From Druceiella hillmani (lineage: Eukaryota > Arthropoda > Insecta > Lepidoptera > Hepialidae), in contig JAYKKI010000005.1 of assembly GCA_039881145.1 (NCBI GenBank), positions 27,359,001 to 27,423,000 on the forward strand: 64,000 bases of DNA, in the 5' to 3' direction. Each line of letters begins with the position of its first letter. Position 1 is the stretch's first letter. The notes beneath the pieces were generated by a model that saw only the letters and a program-made list of their open reading frames with translations, was not told the DNA's origin and ran no database searches. The position numbers were made by a program, and so were the translations under genes. Positions 48,746 to 61,088 of the stretch are shown here, one piece after another.

Positions 48746-48868
48746 ATGGCTTTTACTTTCAACAAGTCGTCGTCGTCTCGAGAGGTTTTCTTTGGAAACG
48801 ACGTTGGTAGTGGCCAGTGTTTTGAACACAGTTGGGGTTTCAAAAGTCTTCCACATTTAAATAGTTAA
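48746..48868 (+). CDS. Possible 40-codon small ORF or exon fragment
   Basis: The ATG sits in a good insect start context (GCAACATGG). The frame begins MAFTFNKSSSSREVFFGNDV, continues GSGQCFEHSWGFKSLPHLNS and stops at TAA 48866-48868. Composition (Gly, Ser, Trp, Phe) is unlike the AT-driven chance frames nearby. An acceptor-like 'atattacag' lies 26 bp upstream and a donor-like 'ttg|gtagtg' inside, so it could be part of a spliced exon. No family recognised; chance is not excluded. Confidence 0.3.
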   Translation: MAFTFNKSSSSREVFFGNDVGSGQCFEHSWGFKSLPHLNS

Positions 48869-49447
48869 TGACTGTATTCTGACGGTATTTTGATCCATAT
48901 TTACATTTTATGTAATAGAAATTTGTAGCAATGAAAAACAAATAATTACGATGAGTTTGAAATCTGTGCTCTAAATTATGCTGTAATATTTTTTTTAAAC
49001 TCTTGCGCCTAATTTAAGTTTGTCAAGATTAGATTAAGACTACGTGCAAAATTAAAGTTTAGAGAAAAAATCATAAACTATTGGAATGACTTGCAACATG
49101 CTTATAACCCAGAGTGCAGCCATTATTAGGACTTTTCAACTAATTTAAAGAAGTGGTCTCAACATATACCTAGATTTACCCACTGGAGAGTAAATAGAAA
49201 CATATATACTTGTACACATTTGAGAAGAAAAATTGAAATAATGAAAGAGGAATGACAAAAGTTTTACTTTTAATGTGTGATACACATTAAAAGTATGTTT
49301 TTGCCTAATTATTGTTAAAAATTGGCACGGAAACAATTTTTAGATAAAACATGAACTGATTTCTCTATTTGACGAATGTTTTAAAATATTTCAAAATTCT
49401 ATCGGGTAAATTCGGATGAAAAAACTAGTTGTACAAATGAAATCCAG
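48869..49447. other. Anonymous AT-rich DNA
   Basis: A small inverted pair 'cttttaatgtgtgatacaca' with 'ttaaaagt' forms a hairpin near 49265-49294. No supported gene. Confidence 0.45.
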
Positions 49448-49570
49448 TCGTGGCGCACGTTATTAAAAGTTCTGTTGGCGTAGTCAAAATATCGGAGGCA
49501 TAAAACGTTCGTTCTGTTGATTCACAACTAAAAAGGCTTTAATTCTTTGCGCAAATATTAGTTGTTTACA
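49448..49570 (+). repeat. Dispersed repeat family X, copy 3 (diverged)
   Basis: 'attaaaagttctgttggcgt' and 'agtcaaaatat', then 'ttctgttgattcacaact' and 'ggctttaattc', follow the order of the copies at 37757 and 40694. Confidence 0.5.
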
Positions 49571-51166
49571 CAATATGGCTTATTAGTTTGACTATCGAAA
49601 TATATTAAAAATATGAAAATAGGTATTTGTTAACTTTTACCTTGTTACACTATTCGTTCGACTTTTATAAAGCACGTTCTTTTTCACATGAACGCAGTAT
49701 TTATATATATGCTACGATGTAAGCTTATTCATATTACCATACATGTTTCTAGAAAGATAAATCTGGTAATTATTAGCGTCCAACAATTTTTGCCAAATAC
49801 CTTTCTTTCCCATGGCTTCACCTGCCTGGATTTTTCATTAAGGTGTACACAAGAAGTGGTACAAAATATTTGTTATTGAAATAATTGTAAGTTTATTTAC
49901 TTATAAGTAAATATGAATATTCAGCAACGTGCCAGTAAAACGGTTCGAGAAATGGTGTCTGCGTTTTCGAAATTTAAAATAAAGTTTATCTATTCAGTTG
50001 AAGTTCATACAAGAATAAAATACAACAAATTGCTATAGTAACATTTGCATTCTAATTAATATTTATGCGGAAGTGACAAGTATAATTAGCAACACGACAA
50101 CATCCTGCCTATCGCCAATTGGCAATAACCGTATCCGTTCTATGTTACAGTTCGTTAACTTGAGTTATAGTTTGTTGTTAGACTCGAATATGGCTTCATA
50201 GCCTGCGTTACGAGTTATAAAAGAATGATAACTGTAAGCCGATATTGGAATCCCTTAAATGTCATTTTTTGGGTGTTGGCTTGCTTTTACTCGATGGCGC
50301 TTATAACAGTATACTGTATTAAAAATTACGTGTTTATTAAATATGAAAATCACGTGATCGATGATATGAGACGGCCACTTTGGCTGTCTCGGCAATTTCT
50401 TTCCCTTAGTTCTGCTCGAGTAATTGTTTTTTTTTATTACGTTTGCGTCAATAATATTAAGGACCTTAAAAAATACTGATTGAAACGAAAGGTAATTCAT
50501 TTTTAATTTGCACTTCAAGTATCATCCTTTTGAAAGACAAATTCAAACTGGTTCAGTAGCCATTGTGTATTGCCATAGCAGACAAAAAGATGAACAAAAA
50601 TGGAAAAGAGATTTTTTTTGTTTTCACTCCACGGTTCCCACTTCCTTATTGAATAATTGAAAACATTTATTACGAGCGTTTTTGCAGTCGTAATAATTTT
50701 TCTAAATTATTCAGTGTGCAAAGTCATTTATTTGAACGAACATATAAAGTTATAATTTGATTACGTCAATATATTTGTGCGGGACGACAGGAGGTACTCA
50801 GAGCCCCGCACTTGACTATTGTTGCACTGGAGGATTCGACTTTCACCAGATTTACATCACTGTTGACTATGTAGTCAGGAGAGAGTTAGCTGGGTCGAGT
50901 ACCAATGAATACTTCTGCGTCGTTATAAAATATTTTTTTATTGATAAATTTACCGACTATACAGTTTACTATTACTGTAGCGAACTAGAAGTTGAAGTCG
51001 AAGTCGAACTGATGAATTGACTGTCGACTATATTTTTACAGCGTTGTGACCCGTTTTATATGCTGATAAGTAATGGCTTTGTGCGGTCGCCTGTTGTCAC
51101 GTCAGGGGTTACGAACTCACGGCCGCCCGATCTTCTCATTGGATAGTGCGCCCGTCCGGAACAATA
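49571..51166. other. Anonymous DNA with two weak ORFs
   Basis: Plus frames at 50225-50479 (84 codons, two hydrophobic segments) and 50757-51020 (87 codons, GC-richer start, ending in a GAAGTC-repeat-encoded Glu/Val run) show no recognised domain. The GC-richer patch at 51085-51160 is unassigned. Confidence 0.35.
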
Positions 51167-51330
51167 TTTGAGAAGTAATCATCAATATGATAAAAACCAT
51201 CAAATTGTTTGTGTTAAAAAAAATATTCGAACCTAGTATGTTTGAGTCTTTGAGAAGTAATCATCAATATGATAAAAACCATCAAATTGTTTGTGTTAAA
51301 AAAAATATTCGAACCTAGTATATTTGAGTC
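51167..51330 (+). repeat. Recent 82-bp tandem duplication
   Basis: Units 51167-51248 and 51249-51330 differ at a single base (G/A near the end). Such identity implies a very recent duplication, or an assembly artefact. Confidence 0.95.
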
Positions 51331-51456
51331 AAAACTCCAGTACTTCAGGGTTTTGCCAGTGACACACTTAGAGCAGGAGGAAATAAAAGTATATTTACTA
51401 AGTATTTTTAATTTTTTTAGTTTTTAGTAGTAATTAGGTAAAAAAGTAGTCAGTTT

Positions 51457-51504
51457 TTTAGGCATCTACATTCCATGAGTTTTAGGCATTTACATTCCAT
51501 CTAC
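51457..51504 (+). repeat. 24-bp tandem duplication
   Basis: 'tttaggcat.tacattccat' at 51457 and 51481. Confidence 0.85.
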
Positions 51505-53829
51505 ATTCATTTCAATGCCAAGTTTGAAGTTCGTTACTCAACTAAAACTATCCAAATAAAGTGGATACAAAATCGGGCAAAACGTCCCCATAAATGCTCT
51601 CAACGTTAATAAGTTTGATTCAATTGCAATCTAAATCTTACCTTGTGATAATTTGTTAACGTCAACAAAAAAATTAAATTGATAGTTTACGGAATAGGAT
51701 GAGTCAAAGTGGCGCTGATAATTATTTACGTAAGCTCATAAATTGTTTGCGGATAAGATAAAAATTATAAAGACATGTTCCCAATATCTGTAAACTTCAA
51801 TTTAAAAAATATTTTTAGCATCTTAAGCTATAAAGATTTTGACCGATTTTCAAAAATCTATTTGGCGGATTCATTCTTATCGTTCACATTTCCCATGAAA
51901 GCGATAATAAATTTCTTCTCATCTAAAAGGTCCAATATATGCTTTAATTAGTCTTCCTTAAAACATATTTTATAACAATAATTAAAGTTAAATTACGCAA
52001 TGACCTTAAAATATAAAAAATATCCGACCAGATCGTCTTTTGATTTCTTGATCTTTCCAATTCAACTTCTTGAAAATTGTGTGGTGCGTAATTTATTTTC
52101 GACTACTTTAGCAGGCGATAAAAATCTATTTTTGAGATCACTCAGTAGGTAATTTTCATTATGTTTACACATATTCTACTGCAATAATCAACAATAATTA
52201 ATTCTCAATATATAGTATTCCCTTTGACTGAAAGGTTCTATTTATCTACTTACAACTAGATATAAATTGACTACAATATACGTGTACGTTGAAGTCTTCA
52301 ATTAAACAAACTGCTTTTCTTTACGTTGTTGGCCTTTCTGTACTGACAAGTTCAGAAATTATAGATTTTTTGTCCATTGTTTTTATGTCTGTTATTGGGA
52401 CTTTTGACATTATCACTGTTAGTATCATCTAATCCAGGAATTTTTCATACGTTTTCTTGTCTATCACATATCATGTTTATTCGGGCCAGTCGATCGTCAT
52501 ATTTTTGGTCAAGTGATAAAAATATCGTAAGAGATTGATAGGTCGAAAAGTGATAAACAAAGGCAAATAAAAAGCAAAATTTTGCAATTTAGACTAATGC
52601 CAACATTCTTTACGTTCTCTATTCCAAACAGTATGTCGTTCAGTAAAACTACTTTGGAGTCACGAGAAAAGTAGTTGAAAATACAGGTAACATCACGTTA
52701 TTATTGCATAAAAGACAATAAATATCGATAACATTACACAATAATAAAAAATCTTACGTTTGTTTACATACATCCTCGAAATTTTCCGAAAAGTGAATTT
52801 GATGATGTTTAAAAATTATTTAGATTTTCATATTTTATTTAGCTGATATCAGCGAACCTTGGCGACGGAAGAATCTTGATTGAATGTGCACACGTCATGT
52901 GTTAAGACTCCATCTGATACTTATTTGACGTACTTATTCAAGAAAATCCTCCCGGTTTAAAATAATATTTCTTGACGTTGTATCTACTTTGCAATATTAT
53001 GTTTCATCACGTTTATTTCACTATTTGAAATAGTAAATTATTCACGCTAATGATCTATTGAGTGAGTTAACTCTCAAATCATTGACGAAATAAAATGAAA
53101 TAAAATGCAGCGAATGTGAAACGCAATTTAAATATCGCAACCTCCATAAAGTGCATATCGCAGCTGTTAATAACGAGTAACGTTGCAATAGCGGTGCACA
53201 CTTGTTATACAGTTTAAAAAAATTGGTAGTGATAGATCGTTGTAAAACGTAATATTTTATTTAACCATTAACTCAGCATACAAATGTGAATAACGAACAG
53301 GAAATGTTCACACGTAAAACCATTTTAAAGTTAAATAAAATGGTTATGAATATGGTTTGAGTCTATAAAATTAATTGCATAACTGCGATTAGAACATATT
53401 TGGCATCCTATTTTAATTATTTCCTCTGTTTTAGCGGAAAATTGTATGAAAGTGGAAATAATTATATAGATATGTGCTATGTATTATATATTCATTAGTT
53501 GTTCGTTGAATGCTAATTATCTTGTATGCATAATAAAAATGGAGCGTGTAGTGTCACCGTCATATGAAGTGAAACTTTTTGAAATAAAGTCAACGTCAAG
53601 CGGCGTGTCCACGCGTTTATCCATCCAAATGTTGGCTGCACTTGACCATCTCCTCTTCGATAATTGGATTGATAATAACAATGATGATAATTGAATGCAA
53701 CAACGCCACCACGTCAATCGCCGAGATATGTTTAATGACTTAATACATTTCACGCCTATTATATGTAAATTAATTTTTTATAAATAAGTCAAGATCAGTG
53801 TAACAATAAAAAAAATATTTTTTTGCTTC
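51505..53829. other. Anonymous AT-rich DNA
   Basis: The GC-richer patch 53540-53745 holds overlapping frames on both strands (71 codons plus, 78 codons minus), none recognised. Nothing else is supported. Confidence 0.4.
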
Positions 53830-53867
53830 GGTGGTTTCACGAATCTTTGGTGGTTTCACGAATCTTT
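53830..53867 (+). repeat. Perfect 19-bp tandem duplication
   Basis: GGTGGTTTCACGAATCTTT twice, head to tail. Confidence 0.95.
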
Positions 53868-54448
53868 ATGTTCACAACTGATTCTTTTGTTAATGAGATT
53901 GAATGAGATCCGTGAATACGTAAAAATTGTGGAGAAAAAATTTAGATCAGAAGTTTAAATTTCGTTTATTTGTAATAACTAGGGAATATATTTTTAATAT
54001 CGGATTTAAATTGATTCTTATAATGAATACTCACTTTTGTGAATAGTATTTTTAGAGCGGATTTAAATTTACTGTCCATGAAGTTTCTAAAAGCTTGTCT
54101 CGTTAACTGTAATCTGCATTCGACAGAAATCAGGCCGCAAAATTGATATGAGCAAAAAATTTACTAATTTTTGAGTTCCGCACCACAAAAGGAAAAAAAA
54201 ACCAACGCGTGAGTGTGGGTGGTCTTATAAAGATAAGATTATTCATGTGTCTATTCATCTGTCTCATCCCTTTTCTTAGAAACTGACATAGACATTTTTA
54301 GGTATGTGAAATATATGCCAAAAATATATATTTACATCCTGAAAAATTTTAAATATTTATAAATAATGTTAAAAATTATTTAATAGAAATGCTGAATCCT
54401 TAAATATTCATACATGTGTGTCCGTACAAGCTTAGTACGCAACCCTCG
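53868..54448. other. Anonymous AT-rich DNA
   Basis: No supported feature. Confidence 0.45.
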
Positions 54449-54532
<84 letters not shown>

Positions 54533-54536
54533 AATA

Positions 54537-54570
<34 letters not shown>

Positions 54571-54591
54571 CGCGCGTGTGTGTGTGTGTGT
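54449..54591. repeat. Compound (TA)n(CA)n(TA)n(CG)(TG)n microsatellite
   Basis: TA tracts with a central (CA)n near 54494-54512. It ends in CGCGCG(TG)n at 54571-54591, an alternating purine-pyrimidine run with Z-DNA potential. The CA and TG runs are mutually complementary. The Tyr-Ile-rich frames through it are artefacts. Confidence 0.95.
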
Positions 54592-55563
54592 TTTGATGGC
54601 TTGTCTCAGCCTTAAATTTTCGAATGAATCTATTATGCATATGAAATGGCACGGATTACTAAAGGATCATTATACGAAAGTCTGGTAGACGACCGCCTGA
54701 CCTTGCGCATTTATCAGATGTTATGAAATAAATTTGAAAACTTCATTTGTTTGGCGTAGCATTATTTTCGTTGATTTAATAAAAGTTTTTAGATTTATTT
54801 TCGATGGAGAAAACTGATTTTACAGCATTGCTTATTCGATGTTCTCAGTCTGAAAGGTATGAAAGCTATCGAAAACAGACTTCATATTTCGTAGCATCTA
54901 AAACTGTTTTTATAAAAACGATAAATGTTAAGAAGCTATTTATTTTTTTTTATTTCTATAATAATTTTTTTTATGTGACTAGAAAAATAAATTGTTGTAT
55001 GTAACCACAAATAATGCAGTTATATAGATCGATTCGTTAAAATGACAATTAATTTTATTGCAGATGATAAGAAAAAGTAATTGTATTTCTATTATAATTT
55101 ATCCTTAGAAGTGAAAATATTCTTGTACTAAGTACAAAAGTAGACTTCCAAAATTGACATTATGATTAAGAATCTATCTTTATTACTGAATACATTTTTA
55201 TAAATTTAATATAAAAAATATTGACTTTTGTTTGTAAATAAAAAAAAAACTTATAAAATAAAGACATTAAATTAAGCAAAATTAAGCACTAGATATAACT
55301 TATCTGAATGTGACTTTATCATTTTTGTATTTTATTAGATGTCACAGATTTTTCTTTACTCTTTATCGCGAAATCAAAAAGTTTCTGTTTTTCCGTTCCA
55401 CAGTCTATCATAGATTTTTAATACGTAATTATTTAACATAGAAGCTTACAATTTTTATATAATCGTAGTTAACCTCACCTCTACTAAGTGGATTAATTCA
55501 ATCAAAACTTCTTAAAATTAAAGCTTTTCATAATTATAAAACATTTATATACTTACATTCCTT
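54592..55563. other. Anonymous AT-rich DNA
   Basis: The 66-codon plus frame at 54804-55004 ends in an AT-driven hydrophobic run; unrecognised. Confidence 0.4.
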
Positions 55564-55616
55564 GAACCACTAGCTTCCACATGAATGGTGCTATATCATG
55601 TGGAAGATAGTAGTTC
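55564..55616. repeat. 21-bp-stem hairpin, 19/21 paired
   Basis: Arms 55564-55584 and 55596-55616 with an 11-nt loop (ATGGTGCTATA). Two internal mismatches give it the look of a short miRNA-type stem, but it is shorter than most animal precursors. Confidence 0.8.
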
Positions 55617-57119
55617 ATGGAAGATAGAAATATAAATATTTTATCATTATCCAATTTCATTACAAAACGTGGCAGAAAGTTGTTTAAACATTTTACCCCG
55701 TTAATCTATATTTACAAAGTGCTTTTCATTTTAGCGATTTTATCAGTTTTGGAGTAAAATTATTATTCTTCATTTATATTAATTTTTGGAGTAAATTAAA
55801 TTAAAACCAAGAAGTAATATAATGATTTGAGATGAAAAATAAATATTTGAATATTACTACTAATTAATTTAACAAAAACTGACATAAAATCTTCCAATCA
55901 TAGTGTTAACTCCGTATATTTAACTTGCAGTGCAAGAATGCCACGATATGATATGCGATGGATTATTTTAATGGATATTTTTGATTAACAAAAATAATTC
56001 AATTTCTGTTGTTTAAATGTTAGTTTAATGGTTTCCAAAAATCATAATGGATTTAATAATCTACACATGAATAATTGTGAAGTGGACTTTGTTTATTATT
56101 TGTATTGGTGTGAAATGTGGGAGATAACCTGTAATTCTGGCATTTTCTTTTGATTCCTTTGGAGCTTTTTTAAATTCAATATGATGGGTAATTTTGGATG
56201 TGTTTGGTACCAAATAATTCAGCCATCGAAGATTCATTAGATGGACTTTTAAATAGATGTATAATTACATTTTTAGCTCCGATCTTTATTCAGAAGGGAT
56301 GAGTGAAAGAGTCAAGCAGTGTGCTTATTCTCATGCAGATTAATATTTCCATAGTATTTAACGAATATTTGTATAAAAATTAAAGTAGGTGACCCACAAT
56401 ATTAATATGTCTGTATTGTATAACATTTAACTCCTGGGTGATAGGCGATAGGAGAATAATTTGTTGTGTATTCAGTGAGATTTTCTTCAAGACACTACGC
56501 AAAAGCTGTTTTACTAGATGAACGTAATAACTTGTAATAGATATTCATTAACATTATACACCATGTATTCAGAACCTTTTTTAGATTAATGTAAAGTAGT
56601 TTTTAGGCTGTTAAATATATTTTTTTAAAAATGATATAAATTTCTTATTTTATGAATTTATCGGTATTCATTAAACTTTTGAAGTTATTTGACTTTAAAT
56701 ATTTTGTAATAATTTGACTATTTAATGTCTTTATAAATAATCTATTTTTCCCCTCATATTTTGCCCAACATAAATGTTTATAAGTTTAAATATATTATAT
56801 ACCCAACAATAGATCGAGAATTAGCTACATACGAAATAAAATAAGTTCATTATTAATGTTGAAGATTTCATATTACTTAACTAAGATTTTATATTATTTC
56901 ACACAGTCAGAAAATTTGCTACATCAACATTTCTCTAGTAACATGAAAAATATATCAAAAACCATTTTGGTCTTTGAAATGCTGTGAATAAATTGCAAAA
57001 ACTATATGAATGGGGGTAGTATGCAAGTTATCCGTTACAAATGTTTCAAATGATATATACATGATGTATAAATTATAAATTTGCAAACACGTGCCAAATA
57101 ATGACAAAGTCTATAGAAA
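55617..57119. other. Anonymous AT-rich DNA
   Basis: No supported gene, RNA or repeat. Confidence 0.45.
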
Positions 57120-57305
57120 GTGCTCGCATCAAGCGAGCATAGTTGTGCTGTTTTGATGCCACAGCAGAGTTTTGAATTTACGGAACTAGATATGGAGGAG
57201 TTTTGTTCATGCAACTGGAACACGATTATGAGGATACGTAAAGTTCGTAGATCCCGTAAACAAAAGCATGATAAGGATACTATATATTTTGAGATAACAA
57301 AGTAA
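57120..57305 (+). other. Unassigned 61-codon ORF
   Basis: Contains FEFTELDMEEFCSCNWNTI followed by a basic run MRIRKVRRSRKQKHDKD and DTIYFEITK. Charged, low in AT-driven codons, and lacking stops up to the TAA at 57303. It might be a transposase or other mobile-element fragment. No family recognised. A 7-bp hairpin (GCTCGC..GCGAGC) overlaps its start. Confidence 0.3.
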
Positions 57306-58628
57306 AAATTTCAACAGAAGGACTGGAATGGCGTTTTGAAAAGATTTCGCGCATACTTTTTTTTATGTAAAATGAAAGCAAACTTATAAATATATTTGTC
57401 GGTGATGTTTATTTAATTGTAATATTTTTTATAGTGAATTGTTTAATATGTAAATGTTTTACAACACAATTTTTTTCCCCTAAATATACAATTCATCAAT
57501 GAATGAGTACTTGTGAAGTCTGTTAAGATAAGTGACATATTTGTAGATATTATTTCCACTTCATCTCAAAAAAAGAATTTACTGAAGCTGGACGTAACAC
57601 ATATCATGTCTCCCAAGAATTAAGTCTTGACGCAAAATAACATTTCTAAACTTCTGCTATGAAATTAATTGTCACGAGTGTGAGGAACAAGTTTAAAAAT
57701 GTTCTGGAATATGGGCAATGACTCGACTTTTCCAGTTTTATAGAGTTTTACCCTGTTCAAACAGTACTAAAAATAGAAGAAAAAGGGAGAATTGGAATTC
57801 AATAAATTACGTAAATGTAGCTTTAGACGTTTACGTTATTTCAAGCATAAGTTGCAATCATTTATCGGACAAAAGTTGTATAAGGAAACTTTTATTTGAC
57901 ATGTAAAATAAAATAGCGTACGTTTCTCACAGACATTTCAATTCTGAACCGTTTTGTGAGTGAAGCTAACAATTTGCATGGTGTTCTAGCAAAAGTCCGA
58001 AATTGTGCTTTTAAACGGGCATATCGAAAGCTATTCATAAAGAAACGAATGAAAATTGTTTTCGTTATGTATACTAGATCAAGATCTCATGAAAATATTA
58101 AGTCCGAAATTTTTTAAATAAACTATAAATCATAAGGTGCGAATGCACATGAAAGTAAAGAATATGTTTGTAAATTATGATACAATGCATAACGAAGTAT
58201 TTGATTCTGTATTTATGCATAATCTTTGAATGAATGAAAAGCTGAAGAAAATGAACAATGCTAAGGCGATTTATCCATGGTACTTATATATTTTATCTCT
58301 GAAGCATTTTGAAAGAAAAATCACAAACCTAGAATACATAACGCTGTAAGTGCGATAGTAAATGACTCACTGTCGTTAATAGAGGATTGTACTTGATTGT
58401 AATTATGTACAATCTTGTTGTTGTCTTTATATTGTAAATTCATAAGTATTTTAAGAGCAAATTCCCACTTAACTTGAAGATGTGCCGCAAGTACGTTACC
58501 GCTTTGAGAATATCGCATTGGTCCTCTCCTTGGGTGGATTATTTAAATATCGTTCTCTGAAGATATATTCTTTTTTTTTGACAGCTGAACCATTGCAAGT
58601 TTGCTTATCTGTTTCAATAGTTTAATGA

Positions 58629-58633
<5 letters not shown>
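57306..58633. other. Anonymous AT-rich DNA
   Basis: Short frames at 57718-57906 and 58321-58518 are unrecognised. Nothing else is supported. Confidence 0.45.

Positions 58634-58706
<73 letters not shown>
58634..58706. repeat. (TA)n microsatellite
   Basis: About 36 uninterrupted TA units. Confidence 0.95.
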
Positions 58707-58710
<4 letters not shown>

Positions 58711-58924
58711 TAGACATGGGCGCTGCGTTCTAATTGTTAAAAACAAAACGTTCATAAACAATAACCTGCTTTATCAATAATAAATAGTCTTGTATCAATC
58801 AGTTCAAAAAGCATTTAAAATGAATTATCTAGTTACTTTATATAAACATAATTGTTACTTAGTAGTTTTACACGTCTTGTAATTGTCATGTATAAAAATG
58901 ATCTTATTAAATCTAGCAAGATTC

Positions 58925-59997
58925 AGACATGATGGTGGATAACACTAATCCACTACAGAGAATATCTGTTCGCTCGGCGTGCTTATGGCAGGCGCACAAA
59001 GCAAACTTTTTGCGGGAGCTGACAACCCAGGAAATGTTTTTTCTTATTCTTCCAAACAGAACGAAGGACTTTTAGGCTCTTTTGGGTTTATAGAAGCAAG
59101 GTGCCACCACAACAACCCTGTTCTTCTTGATCATCTTGTATTCTTTTACAAGCACCAACGTTACTGCTGATATTGAATATATTAACTGATGCTAACAGTG
59201 GCTATTAAGTTTATGACATTTAGTTGTGTAGTTGTAACACATGCTTTAATAACTTCATTCACATATGAAACTGGAAAGGAAACTCTGGCTATTCTATGTG
59301 CCTCTAAATATAAGTCTACCTTCTTGAGATCCATGAAACGGTTATCTAATAAAGCAGCTGCTACCATCGCTCTTGTGACTGGGAGCCACTTATCGATATT
59401 TGCATGCATGTGGTGTTTTAAGCAAAGTCGAATCAAAGATTCACTCTCTAAAACTGTATTTAAAATGTTTATTATTTCGAAGCGGATTTTTTTTATTATA
59501 TAGAGCGAAATTCATTATGTACTTTAAGAAGATATGATTTCGACTACTTCACGAAACTGTTTCAAAAAATTACAAGGCCTTCTAAAACATCCATTCACTA
59601 GGAGTGACCTGCAGCTCGTTCTGACCAATAATTTTAAGCATAATATGCTTATCGGGCCTCGGTTGCAGACATGTTTTAAAAATTTTAGCATTTCTAGAGT
59701 TGGGGTAGCTATTTTTATTGAAGGGACATAGTTTATTTGTTTTATTGTAAATGGCATTGCTTCTTTAAGATTTTCTAGGTTCTTTGATACGGTTATATCA
59801 CTTTGATTTACAGTACCATTCTAGTCACAACCAATCATTTTGATTACTTTACGAAGTGAACCTAACGACTCTTATTGCACCTTCTCAGCGTCAACTTCCA
59901 ATTCGAGCAACCGGTACCTTACAGCCTTAACGATATTTTTACATTTTTTTATCAGAGAAGAAATTGCAAGTATGTTATTTATGCTATCTGCAGTCAC
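58925..59997 (-). pseudogene. hAT-family transposase pseudogene
   Basis: Minus-strand blocks in order: 59997-59872 reads VTADSINNILAISSLIKKCK..IVKAVRY; 59757-59524 reads TPTLEMLKFLKH, then CNFLKQFREVVEIISS, like the family's 'L.PF...T..lS'; 59436-59182 reads MVAAALLDNRFMDLKKVD, like the 'A.LLDPRFK.L' block; about 59035-58951 reads FPGLSAPAKSLLCAPAI then STPSEQIFSV, the C-terminal dimerisation signature '(S/T).PSER.FS.aG'. At least four frame breaks or stops separate the blocks, so it is inactive. No terminal inverted repeats were identified. Confidence 0.8.
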
Positions 59998-61018
59998 TAC
60001 AGTGTACTTGTGATTGAAGTAAAGATAATGGGTGATTTAACTAGAAAGGCTGCGTGCCTTACGGGCGTCTTTGAGTATCTCACTTGTGGCTTGCGGTTTT
60101 TTTGGAGATCGAAAGCAAACCCGCGTCAACGGTTCACGTCTCACCAGACGACGACCGTATACCAATTTAAACTGTACAGTTACCAATCCAGTATATCACA
60201 CTAAATACCGGCAAACTACTGATAATATTCGATTTATTCAAAGTAACAACCATACTTAATATAAAATTACAGTGATCTATATAGGATAATAATTATAAAT
60301 AAAAATTAAAATATATAAGTAGGCAATTCCCCTCTAGATGTGGTATTATATGCTCATCAGAAGCAGACATTAATCTCAAATAAATTTGTTCAGTGCAAGT
60401 AGAATTAACAATAGGAGGGTTACACTTAGTCATGTATAAACATTTATGGGTATATAGAATTTCTATTAAACTGCTAACAAATATTTATATAAATTTTTCA
60501 TAGCATATTGCCTAATTTATATTTCACGGGCATGAAAATATCGTGAATGTTGCAGGAACCAAGAGGTTCAAAATCATCGCCACAGTTTTGCAATAAACTT
60601 TAGATGAACTTCTAGTAATTTAGGTTTTTTCTACAACTTTCACTTTAGAAATTTTGGAGATAAGGTCTTTGGGATCTAATTATTATGAACGCATGTAACA
60701 TGATCTTTTGAAATATCTTACAAGAAATTAAAAAAAAATTGTTTTGGAATCAATTGATATGTTTCACAATACATAAAACGTACAAAACGTGGCCAAAAGG
60801 CACGCCCAGATTCAGATGCATAGCCTTTATATAAAAACTGGAAATAGTTGGCCTAAAACAGGTCATCATAATACAAAATCCAGGTAGTCACTCCCTCCCT
60901 GGGTACTAAAGCAAAAGAGACTATTAAAAAAATAAAAATCAATAAAGTATAAAAAATGTAAAGTATAGTTATATTTATTTTGTGACGTGAAAATTTATCA
61001 CATCCCTAAGTGAATGAA
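59998..61018. other. Anonymous DNA, possibly 5' remnant of the hAT copy
   Basis: A GC-richer segment at 60040-60160 could be the decayed N-terminal region of the hAT element, but no BED-finger motif is readable. The rest is AT-rich and unassigned. Confidence 0.4.
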
Positions 61019-61088
61019 GTAGCGCAGGATTAATTAGGGGTGCGGTTGTTGAGCGAGACTCGGAGGGATGACGCGTGTCTCCATCGCG
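61019..61088 (+). repeat. GC-rich dispersed repeat, copy B
   Basis: 'gggtgcggttgttgagcgag' then 'cggagggatgacgcgtgtct' and 'ccatcgcg', the inverse-oriented counterpart of 10897-10967. Confidence 0.75.

Noticed and set aside
50225..50518. Overlapping 84- and 87-codon frames as membrane proteins
   Set aside because: Hydrophobicity follows from T-rich codons; both strands open, no recognised family.
59998..60160. BED zinc finger upstream of the hAT blocks
   Set aside because: Translated all minus frames by eye; no C-x2-C...H-x3-5-H pattern found.
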